A stretch of DNA of 64,000 nt from NCBI RefSeq assembly GCF_018917235.1, contig NZ_JAHLOF010000002.1:124001-188000 (forward strand), written 5' to 3'. This document shows positions 25,119 through 32,808 of this stretch, piece after piece. The notes under the pieces were generated by a model that made no database searches, was not told the DNA's origin, and worked only from the letters and a program-made list of their open reading frames with translations. The stretch is from Metaclostridioides mangenotii (GTDB lineage: Bacteria > Bacillota > Clostridia > Peptostreptococcales > Peptostreptococcaceae). Position 1 is the first letter of the stretch; every line of letters starts with the position of its first letter. Both the position numbers and the translations under genes were made by a program.

Positions 25119-25258
25119 TCTAATGTTTCATTAATTTAGAACTAAGATTCTTTACATATAATAAGATTAACAACAACAGAATTAATAAAAAACAAAATAC
25201 AAGAAGATATGATAAACTAAAAAGTTTATTTACATAAAATATCTTAAGGGGTGATTAT

Positions 25259-25498
25259 ATGGTTAGGTTTTGTGTCAATACAGCGAAGATTATAGGAATC
25301 ATTATACTTATTGGTATCGTTGCAGGTTTAGTTGGGTCGACAATAGGATTTGTAGTTAAAATAGCTATTCCTATATTACTTATATATCTTGCAAACGAAA
25401 GAATATCAAAAAGTGGATTTGTAAACTTTACTTTACTTGCAGTTGGAATACTGATGTTATTAAGAGTTATTTTTAACTTTATACATTTTATATTCTAA
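25259..25498 (+). CDS. Small membrane protein, unknown function
   Basis: A protein of 79 residues with two or three hydrophobic helices (about 8-30, 33-46, 55-79) and few charged residues. It has no recognised domain. AAGGGGTGATT precedes the ATG. It lies 67 bases upstream of the DUF4342 gene and probably shares its transcript; a -10 element TATAAT occurs near 25158. Small membrane proteins beside DUF4342 and a two-component system may belong to envelope stress sensing, but that is inference from position only. Confidence 0.65.
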   Translation: MVRFCVNTAKIIGIIILIGIVAGLVGSTIGFVVKIAIPILLIYLANERISKSGFVNFTLLAVGILMLLRVIFNFIHFIF

Positions 25499-25565
25499 CT
25501 TGTAGATTTTAAAAATTAGATTTCTAAATAATAAATTAAATACCAAAAATTAGGAGGAACAAATT

Positions 25566-26084
25566 ATGATAACAATAGAAATGATAGATGAATTAAGAAA
25601 GAGAGTAGATGTTAGTTTTGAGGATGCAAGAGATGCTCTTGAAAAAAATAATGGAGATCTTCTTGAATCTATAATATTCTTAGAAAAAAATAAAAGTGTT
25701 AAAGACAACAATAAGGGGTTTAACGATTTTAAAAATGAATTCAAAAAAGGATTTGATGATTATAAGAGGTCTGAGCACAAACATAATACTGGTGAAACTT
25801 TAACAGGAATTACAAGATGGATCAAAAAAGTAGTAAAGGTTGGTAATAGAAACCATATAGTAATCAAAAAAGAAGATAAAATAATCATGAATATACCACT
25901 TACTTTCTTAGCTATAGCAACAGTATTTGCCTTCTATATAGTAATCCCTCTACTATTAGTGGCATTGTTTACAGGACATAAGATAACCTTCCAAGGAAAA
26001 GATGTAGAAAAGACTTGTGTCAATGATTACAGTTCAAAAGTAGAAAATACTGTAAACGATATAAAAGTTGAGCTAAGAAAATAA
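25566..26084 (+). CDS. DUF4342 protein with UBA-like N-terminus
   Basis: A 172-residue protein. Residues 3-40 resemble a UBA/EF-Ts-like helical domain (MIDELRKRVDVSFEDARDAL, then NNGDLLESIIFLEK). A charged linker follows, then the DUF4342 region (VKVGNRNHIVIKKEDKIIMNIPL) with a membrane helix at about 112-136 and a short tail. The function is not known. AGGAGG precedes the ATG. A terminator follows at 26099, and then a two-component system, so expression of the regulators may depend on read-through or a separate promoter. Confidence 0.75.
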   Translation: MITIEMIDELRKRVDVSFEDARDALEKNNGDLLESIIFLEKNKSVKDNNKGFNDFKNEFKKGFDDYKRSEHKHNTGETLTGITRWIKKVVKVGNRNHIVIKKEDKIIMNIPLTFLAIATVFAFYIVIPLLLVALFTGHKITFQGKDVEKTCVNDYSSKVENTVNDIKVELRK

Positions 26085-26098
26085 TATAAATGCAGATT

Positions 26099-26134
26099 AG
26101 ATATTGAAAATATGTGTATTTTCAGTATCTTTTT
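26099..26134 (+). terminator. Terminator after the DUF4342 gene
   Basis: Arms 26099-26111 and 26118-26130 form 13 pairs (one G-T), followed by TTTTT. It sits about 50 bases before the response-regulator gene. Confidence 0.75.
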
Positions 26135-26180
26135 GCTATTATAAGATATAAGAATAAAACTTAATATATTGGAGGGAGCT

Positions 26181-26864
26181 ATGAAGGGAAATATCCTTAT
26201 AGTAGAAGATGAGGTAAAGTTAGCACGATACCTAGAATTAGAATTAACATACGAGGGCTATACAATTGAGAAATCTGGTAATGGTAAAGAAGCACTAATG
26301 CTGTCTATTGAAAATAATTACGATTTAATTTTGCTTGATATAATGCTTCCAGGACTAAGTGGTATGGAAGTTCTTAGGCGACTTCGTGAACTCAAAGAAA
26401 CGCCAGTTATAATGCTAACTGCCAGAGATGAAACTTTTGAGAAAGTAAGTGGACTAGATCTTGGCGCAGATGATTATGTAACAAAGCCATTTGAAATAGA
26501 AGAACTCTTAGCAAGAATTAGAGTTATTTTAAAGAGAAGAAAATCTACAGTAAAAGAGTGTAACTCTCTTTCACTAGGAAAATTAAATATAGATCTTGAT
26601 AAATATATTGTTAAATATCAAGATGATGTAATTGAACTTACAAAGAGAGAATTTGATTTACTTAAGTATTTAGTAGAGAACAAAGACAGAGTATTATCTA
26701 GAGATATTATATTAGAAAAGGTCTGGGGCTTTGACTACTATGGAGATACAAATATTGTCGATGTGTACATTAGATACCTCAGAAGTAAAATTGACGATAT
26801 TTACAATGAGAAATTTATTTACACAGTCAGAGGGGTTGGATATGTGATAAAGTATGAAGAATAA
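26181..26864 (+). CDS. OmpR-family response regulator
   Basis: A 227-residue regulator: receiver domain with VEDE, phosphorylation site Asp53 in LLDIMLPG and Lys in VTKPF, then a winged-helix domain (LSRDIILEKVWGFDYYGDTNIVDVYIRYLRSK, VRGVGYVIKYEE). ATG 26181 follows GGAGGG; an upstream in-frame TTG at 26169 overlaps that site. Its stop overlaps the kinase start. It resembles ArlR/CssR-type regulators that respond to envelope stress. Confidence 0.92.
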   Translation: MKGNILIVEDEVKLARYLELELTYEGYTIEKSGNGKEALMLSIENNYDLILLDIMLPGLSGMEVLRRLRELKETPVIMLTARDETFEKVSGLDLGADDYVTKPFEIEELLARIRVILKRRKSTVKECNSLSLGKLNIDLDKYIVKYQDDVIELTKREFDLLKYLVENKDRVLSRDIILEKVWGFDYYGDTNIVDVYIRYLRSKIDDIYNEKFIYTVRGVGYVIKYEE

Positions 26865-28407
26865 ACATAAATTTGACGAATTAAAGTTTAAAACAGAACC
26901 CAGTAAAGCTTCTGTCGTAATGAAATTCCTAGCAAAAGAGATAAAAGAAATTGCTAGTAATGCATATCAGGCAATGCTTGAACGATTTAGATTATCTATA
27001 GTACTAAAATTAAATATTATGTACTTTTTTAGAATGTTTAGTGTTTTTATTACTCTAAATTTACTTATACTTGTTGTAACAGGTGCTTTTATAGTGGCTA
27101 GGACCGAACAAAGCCTTGATAAACAACTAAACTCCTACTCTAACTATATTGTTGAGGAGAAAATAACTTCAAATGAAAGTATAAAAAAGGAATCAAAAAA
27201 AGTATTAACTTTACTAAACAACTACGATTCAAACAATATTAGTATTTACGATAACAAAAATAAACTTATATATAAAAATAACACTATTACTGGTAATAAA
27301 TTAGGGAAATCCCACAAGGTGTATAATGATAGATATATAGATATCTATGAAAATACTAATAATAAATACAACATTAACTTTTTATTCAAAAGAAATCTTT
27401 CAATCAATTATAAAGTTGTAGAAACTGTAAAAGTTGGAAAAAGTAATGTTACAATTGATATGTCGTATGATCTAACACAAGATATTTGGCTAATTGGTTC
27501 TTTGGTTCTTGTATTATTTATTATAGAAGGTGTTATTACACTAATCTCATTAGTTAAAGTGACTATTAAAACTAAAAAAATACTGAGACCTATTGATGAT
27601 ATGAATAGGACGGTTAAAGAAATCACTATAAACAACATAGATACTAGATTAAACATATTAGGATCACAAAATGAACTAAAAGACCTTGCAAATACTTTTA
27701 ATGAAATGTTAGATAGAATACAAGAATCTTACGAAACACAAAATCAGTTTGTTTCAGACGCTTCACATGAACTTAGAACACCACTTACAGTTATACAAGG
27801 TTATGCTAAGATGCTTAATCGTTGGGGAAAAGATGACAAAGCTGTCCTTGATGAATCTATTACTGCTATTGAATCAGAATCAGAAAGCATGAAGGCTCTA
27901 ATTGAGCAACTTCTGTTCTTAGCACGAGGAGATAAGAATACTCAAAGATTCAGCAAAGATATATTTAAGCTTAATGATCTAATTGATAATTTAGTTAAAG
28001 AAAGTAACTTAATAGATGAAGGAAGACATATTATAAAATGTGATGTTAATGATCCTATAAATATAAATGCTGATAGGAGTCTGCTTAAAGAAGCCCTTAG
28101 AGTATTTATTGACAACAGTATAAAATATACTAAATATGGTGGAGAAATCACACTTTCATCCTATGCGACTGGTGATAAAGCTACTATTGTTATAAAAGAC
28201 ACAGGAGTTGGTATGTCTAAAGAAGATCTCCCTAAAATATTTGATAGATTCTACAGAGCTGATAAATCTAGAGCTAGAGAAACTGGTGGAACTGGTCTAG
28301 GTCTATCTATCGCCAAATGGATTATAAACAAGCATGGTGGAACTATAGACGTAACTAGTAAAATCGATGTCGGTACCACATTTATGATTAAGATACCTAT
28401 TGAATAA
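26854..28407 (+). CDS. Sensor histidine kinase, ArlS-like
   Basis: A 517-residue kinase. It has an unusually long charged N-terminal segment (about 65 residues) before the first membrane helix (about 66-85), an extracellular domain of about 120 residues, a second helix near 210-232, HAMP (KKILRPIDDMNRTVKEI), H-box FVSDASHELRTPLTVIQGY, N-box EALRVFIDNSIKYT, and G-boxes DTGVGM and GTGLGLSIAKWI. It overlaps the regulator gene by 11 bases. With the regulator it forms a complete two-component system. The N-terminal extension is odd for the family; a later start is possible, but no better-placed ribosome binding site was noted. Confidence 0.9.
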   Translation: MKNKHKFDELKFKTEPSKASVVMKFLAKEIKEIASNAYQAMLERFRLSIVLKLNIMYFFRMFSVFITLNLLILVVTGAFIVARTEQSLDKQLNSYSNYIVEEKITSNESIKKESKKVLTLLNNYDSNNISIYDNKNKLIYKNNTITGNKLGKSHKVYNDRYIDIYENTNNKYNINFLFKRNLSINYKVVETVKVGKSNVTIDMSYDLTQDIWLIGSLVLVLFIIEGVITLISLVKVTIKTKKILRPIDDMNRTVKEITINNIDTRLNILGSQNELKDLANTFNEMLDRIQESYETQNQFVSDASHELRTPLTVIQGYAKMLNRWGKDDKAVLDESITAIESESESMKALIEQLLFLARGDKNTQRFSKDIFKLNDLIDNLVKESNLIDEGRHIIKCDVNDPININADRSLLKEALRVFIDNSIKYTKYGGEITLSSYATGDKATIVIKDTGVGMSKEDLPKIFDRFYRADKSRARETGGTGLGLSIAKWIINKHGGTIDVTSKIDVGTTFMIKIPIE

Positions 28408-28415
28408 ATTATGAT

Positions 28416-28446
28416 AAAAAGTCCTGCGCAAATGCAGGACTTTTTT
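28416..28446. terminator. Bidirectional terminator
   Basis: AAAAAGTCCTGC and GCAGGACTTTTTT pair around a six-base loop. It serves the kinase gene ending at 28407 and the MFS gene ending at 28510 on the other strand. Confidence 0.9.
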
Positions 28447-28509
28447 GTTAAATATTTTAAATAAACATCTAACCAGGATAAAATTTATACAATTAGTTTT
28501 TTAGCCACA

Positions 28510-29697
28510 CTATCTACTGACTTTTTTATAAATAAAGTTATACACAATTACAGAGTTTATCAACAATAATCCACTAGTAACATAGAATATATATCTTATT
28601 CCTAAACTTCCTGCAATAAATCCTCCTAATAATGATCCACAGAATACACCTAGATACTGACAAGAAGTCCCTATACCAAAAACTCGTCCGACGTATTCTT
28701 CAGGTGTATTTTTTTTAGTAAGTGAACTTATCGATGGTGTCAATCCTGCAGTAGCCAAACCCAATAAAAATCTTAAAAACATCAACTGGTAAGGAGTATT
28801 TACAAATGCTTGTGGTATAAATACTATTGCTGCTACAATAAGGCAAATAAATATAACCTTCTCACTGCCTACTCTATCAGAAATTCTTCCTAACGCAGGT
28901 GCTGACATCATACTCGCCAATCCTGACGCGGAGAATACAACCCCTGCAATTAATGCAATATGGGTTGATGTTACAGATATTTGCGTAATGTAAATAGTTA
29001 TTATTGGTTCTATAGAATATAGAGCTAATTGAAGAATAAAACCTGTTAAAAATAATGTAGCTAGAAAACTTGTATTAGGAATAGATTCCCATATCTTCTT
29101 GATTCCTGGCACTTTATCATACACAGGGACAAATTCTTCTTTTACAAATGCTAACGATGTTAGAAAAACTATAAACATTAGTATAGCTATAATCACAAAC
29201 ATCGGTCTTATACCTACTAATTCACTGAGATATCCACCAATTGATGGACCTAGTAGTGTACCTGCTATTGAAGATGTTGCCAAAGTCCCTAGAGCAAATC
29301 CAGAATTATCCTTATCAACTTGAGTGGCTATTAGTGTCGTACAAGCTGTAGTATAACCAGATATTACACCTTGAAGCATTCTTATAAACACAAGTTGATA
29401 TACATTTTGTACTAAAGCCAATGATCCTATAACTATTGTCATACCTAAGCTGGCTCTTAAAAGCATGGGTTTTCTACCGTATTTATCAGCTGCTTTCCCC
29501 CATATAGGTGAGAAAATTGCCATTACAATAAATGTTCCACCAAATGTTAAGCCAGCTACAAATTCTACTGTTGCTGTATTGTGTACCCCTAATTCATTTA
29601 TATAAAGCGGAAGTATGGGGGCTAATTGACTAGTTCCCACAGCTGTTATAAACATACCTACCCAACAAATGATTAAATTTTTCTTCCAAATTTCCAT
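28510..29697 (-). CDS. MFS drug exporter, DHA1 family
   Basis: A 395-residue protein with 12 predicted membrane helices and the MFS motif A GKAADKYGRKPMLLRA in the loop after helix 2, a related GRISDRVGSEK after helix 8, and the motif-C-like stretch AGTLLGPSIGGYLSE in helix 5, typical of antiporters. Family members (Bmr, LmrP, MdtG type) expel drugs using the proton gradient. It is divergent from a TetR-type gene, and a good promoter with overlapping palindromes lies between them, so it is probably drug-inducible. AAGGTGTGATTTT precedes the ATG. Confidence 0.88.
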   Translation of the reverse strand: MEIWKKNLIICWVGMFITAVGTSQLAPILPLYINELGVHNTATVEFVAGLTFGGTFIVMAIFSPIWGKAADKYGRKPMLLRASLGMTIVIGSLALVQNVYQLVFIRMLQGVISGYTTACTTLIATQVDKDNSGFALGTLATSSIAGTLLGPSIGGYLSELVGIRPMFVIIAILMFIVFLTSLAFVKEEFVPVYDKVPGIKKIWESIPNTSFLATLFLTGFILQLALYSIEPIITIYITQISVTSTHIALIAGVVFSASGLASMMSAPALGRISDRVGSEKVIFICLIVAAIVFIPQAFVNTPYQLMFLRFLLGLATAGLTPSISSLTKKNTPEEYVGRVFGIGTSCQYLGVFCGSLLGGFIAGSLGIRYIFYVTSGLLLINSVIVYNFIYKKVSR

Positions 29698-29738
29698 AAA
29701 ATCACACCTTATTTAAATTTTCATCAACACAAAAATTC

Positions 29739-29802
29739 ACACGTGTTGATTTTTATACTCGTGTTTATTATAATTAATTTAAATAATTGATTCAATAATC
29801 AA
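29739..29802 (-). promoter_or_regulatory. MFS promoter with likely TetR operators
   Basis: On the minus strand TTGAAT (29795-29790), 17 bases, TATAAT (29772-29767). The palindrome TTGATTCAATAATCAA (29787-29802) covers the -35 box, and ACACGTGT (29739-29746) lies just downstream of the transcription start. Either could be the binding site of the divergent TetR protein. Confidence 0.55.
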
Positions 29803-29865
29803 TTTATCTACATATGTTGAAAATTGAACATCAATAAAATATTCGTTTATATTTGGAGGCTATTT

Positions 29866-30435
29866 ATGAAAAAAGGATATGAAAGATGCAATATAAGAAC
29901 AAGAAATTTATTTAAAAAAACTTTAATAGATTTAATGTCAGAAAAAGATTTTAATAATATTACTATAAAAGAGATCTGTGAAATAGCTGATTTAAATAGA
30001 GGCACTTTTTACCTACACTATCAAGATATAAACGACCTTTTGGCCTCTATAGAAGATGAGATATTTATTGAATTTGAAAAAGGGTTTAACAGATTTGATA
30101 TTTCCGACTTAGAGAAGAATTTTTCATCGTTGTTTAAGTTTATTTTTGAATTTTTTTATAACAACAAAACAATATGTCAAGTTTTAATTATACAGAAAAC
30201 AGATATTGCATTTCTAAGAAAGCTGAAAGAGGTGGTTAGAAAAAGCTTTATTAAGTATATGAATAACACATATAAATCAGTAGATCCTCAGACATATGAT
30301 TACTATCTTTCGTTCTTAGTATCAGGATGTATTGGAATTATCAAAAATTGGATTTCAAATGACATGCAAGAGTCACCAGAGCAAATATCTAAAATAGTAG
30401 AAAGCTTTTTTACTGGATTTCGTCAAAATCTCTAA
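29866..30435 (+). CDS. TetR-family regulator
   Basis: A 189-residue protein with an N-terminal TetR helix-turn-helix (TRNLFKKTLIDLMSEKDFNNITIKEICEIADLNRGTFYLHYQDINDLLASIEDEI) and an all-helical ligand domain resembling the TetR_C_7/DhaS-like group. ATG 29866 is preceded by GGAGG; an upstream TTG at 29824 has no such site. It is transcribed away from the MFS exporter and is its likely repressor, released when a drug binds. Confidence 0.88.
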   Translation: MKKGYERCNIRTRNLFKKTLIDLMSEKDFNNITIKEICEIADLNRGTFYLHYQDINDLLASIEDEIFIEFEKGFNRFDISDLEKNFSSLFKFIFEFFYNNKTICQVLIIQKTDIAFLRKLKEVVRKSFIKYMNNTYKSVDPQTYDYYLSFLVSGCIGIIKNWISNDMQESPEQISKIVESFFTGFRQNL

Positions 30436-30487
30436 ATGATATTATACATTTTTAGAATTTATATTTAAAAATCTAAGCTAACTACTT

Positions 30488-30557
30488 GAATACACCTATC
30501 CTAATATTGTCAATTCAATTGCTTAAATTCTTTTTCGATATATAGTTAGGTGTATTC
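30488..30557. terminator. Inverted repeat between TetR and antiporter genes
   Basis: GAATACACCTA (30488-30498) and TAGGTGTATTC (30547-30557) pair perfectly over 11 bases with a 48-base loop. No proper T-run follows on either strand, so termination is only a guess. Confidence 0.4.
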
Positions 30558-30567
30558 TATTATCTAT

Positions 30568-32550
30568 TTAACTCAATGTATCGCTCTCAATATAATTCAA
30601 GTTTTTTCTAAGCTCCGATGCAATACTCCAGCTTATAATTCCTTTTTCAAATAAACTTTGTATGGTATATCTCTCTATTTGTAAAGAAATTACTTCAATT
30701 TTTTTCTTTTCACTCTTATCAATCCTATTTATTATAGGTCTTCTAGACATTAGTTTTATACCTTTATAATAATCTATGACTTTTGTGTACAATTTTTTGT
30801 TATCTTCGGTAATGTTATTACTTAAATAGTTTATAATATATTCTGCATTTACAGCATTAGTATCGTGAATTGCTATAATCTTATTTTTATATTCAACTGT
30901 TTTTACTCTTTTTCTTCTTCTAAAAAACATTATCATTCTAGATACTCTTTTTAAGCTTACAGATAAAGCTGTAGTCAATGACTCAATCCTTATTTTGTTT
31001 TCTAAGATACTCTCACATTCAAAAGCTGTTTCTTCATCAATTATATTCTCTGCTAACATCCTCTGTGTATTTTCTATTTCCATTTTAAAACAGTTTATAA
31101 GTAATTTTTTCTCTTCTTTACTTCTAATCTCCCAACTTTTATAATAAGTGTTTCCTCTCTCAATCTGGCTGATTTGGTATTTATACTCTGCTATTGCCAT
31201 ACCGACATATGGATTATCTGACTCTCTTGATTTTAAAGTCTCGATTGTATCCTTCCATACTCGAATCTGTGCTTTTTTTAGTTTCTCTGAATAGTCAGCT
31301 TCTTCTGATGAATCCTTTTTAGCTAATAATGGCAAAATAAACGTTGCAATTAAAAGAGTTACTAATATTACACCAACTGCTAAAAATAAAATTAAATCTC
31401 TATTTGGGAATGGTTTGCCATTCTCAAGAGTAAGTGGAATTGATAGAATCGTCGCTAAAGTTACAGATCCCCTAACTCCAGATAAAGATGTAAGTAATGC
31501 ATCATACCAGTTTACTTTAATACTTGCTTCATCTGATTTATCACCTATGCTATACATAAATAACACCCAAATAAATCTAAGGAACAATAGCATAAATGAT
31601 ATGATTAAAACATATAAAATTGCAATAGGGGTATTGATAGAAGCTTCTAAAAACGCTGTTGTAATGATACTTGGAAGCTGTATTCCTACTATCAAAAAAA
31701 CAAATCCATTTAATATATATACAAGAACTGACCAGGTATTTTCTGATACTTCTTTAAGCCTTACAGCATCATATTTTGATTTGCTATTAGAAATTGTATT
31801 TACCATACCTGCTGCAACCACAGCTAGTACTCCTGATACATTAAATACTTCCTCTGAAATTAAATACACTACGAATGGGGTCAATATTTGTAAAAGTACC
31901 TCAACAGTTAAATCCTCCATTCCTAGACTGTTTATCCACTTCTCAAAGTTTATTAAAACCATCTGTAATATCAATCCAACAATAACTCCACCTAGTGCAA
32001 CAAAAAAGAAATTGATTGTTGCATTAAAAATCGAAAATGTTCCAGTTAGAGCTGCTGCAAGAGCGAATTTAAAACATACGATACCCGATGCATCGTTCAT
32101 AAGACCTTCACCCTCAATTATGTGAACAACTTTATTTGGTAGATCAATTTTTTTAGAAAGAGCACTCACAGCAACGTAGTCTGTTGGAGATAATGCAGCA
32201 GCTAGGGCAAATGAAGCAGCTAGAGATATTGGTGGGATTAACCAATTTATAAGTGCTCCTACAACCAATACTGTAGCAAATACTAATGCCAACGCCAATA
32301 ATAGTATATTTTTTCTCTCCTTCCAAAGCGACTTTTTATCTACATGTTTTCCATCATAGAAAAGAAGTGGTGCTATAAACATCAATAAGAATGTATGTGG
32401 ATCGAGTTCTATGTTAAATAACGGATTTATTATTACAATAATTGCGCCCATGGCAATCTGAATTATTGGAATAGATAAATATGGTAAAAATCTACTTATC
32501 ACGTTTGAAAGTAGTATACAAATTAAAAGTATTAAGATATATGTAAAAAT
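30568..32550 (-). CDS. Na+/H+ antiporter, CPA1 (NhaP/NhaK) family
   Basis: A protein of about 660 residues: 12-13 membrane helices, with the cation-site motifs ALAAALSPTDYVAVSAL and EGEGLMNDASGIVCFKFAL, then a cytoplasmic tail of about 230 charged residues (from about 420). It exchanges Na+ or K+ for H+. The reading frame continues upstream of the first GTG (32502) through 16 hydrophobic codons that form the usual first helix, to an ATT at 32550 placed seven bases after a perfect AGGAGG. No ATG, GTG or TTG fits, so ATT is the likely start codon. A terminator-like repeat lies beyond its 3' end. Confidence 0.85.
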   Translation of the reverse strand: MFTYILILLICILLSNVISRFLPYLSIPIIQIAMGAIIVIINPLFNIELDPHTFLLMFIAPLLFYDGKHVDKKSLWKERKNILLLALALVFATVLVVGALINWLIPPISLAASFALAAALSPTDYVAVSALSKKIDLPNKVVHIIEGEGLMNDASGIVCFKFALAAALTGTFSIFNATINFFFVALGGVIVGLILQMVLINFEKWINSLGMEDLTVEVLLQILTPFVVYLISEEVFNVSGVLAVVAAGMVNTISNSKSKYDAVRLKEVSENTWSVLVYILNGFVFLIVGIQLPSIITTAFLEASINTPIAILYVLIISFMLLFLRFIWVLFMYSIGDKSDEASIKVNWYDALLTSLSGVRGSVTLATILSIPLTLENGKPFPNRDLILFLAVGVILVTLLIATFILPLLAKKDSSEEADYSEKLKKAQIRVWKDTIETLKSRESDNPYVGMAIAEYKYQISQIERGNTYYKSWEIRSKEEKKLLINCFKMEIENTQRMLAENIIDEETAFECESILENKIRIESLTTALSVSLKRVSRMIMFFRRRKRVKTVEYKNKIIAIHDTNAVNAEYIINYLSNNITEDNKKLYTKVIDYYKGIKLMSRRPIINRIDKSEKKKIEVISLQIERYTIQSLFEKGIISWSIASELRKNLNYIESDTLS

Positions 32551-32736
32551 AATTATTCCTCCTTTGTTCCGTGTATCACTCTTTATTTTTATTTTAGCAT
32601 ATTATTAATAAATCATACATTTTCATATATAATAATGAATATTTATAAATTTAATATTTTTTATAATACCATAAAACAAATTCTAATATCTACTATTTAA
32701 TATTTAAAAGTAATATGATAGTCTATATATTTTAAT

Positions 32737-32798
32737 AAAAAATACAGATATTAATAAATTCCACATATGAATGTGGATCTACTAGTATCTGCATTTTT
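32737..32798 (-). terminator. Terminator after the second FtsX permease gene
   Basis: TACAGATA (32743-32750) and TATCTGCA (32786-32793) flanks, with an inner CCACATATGAATGTGG hairpin. On the minus strand the stem is followed by TTTTTTATT. It begins 11 bases beyond the permease stop codon. Confidence 0.7.
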
Positions 32799-32808
32799 GA
32801 TATAAATC

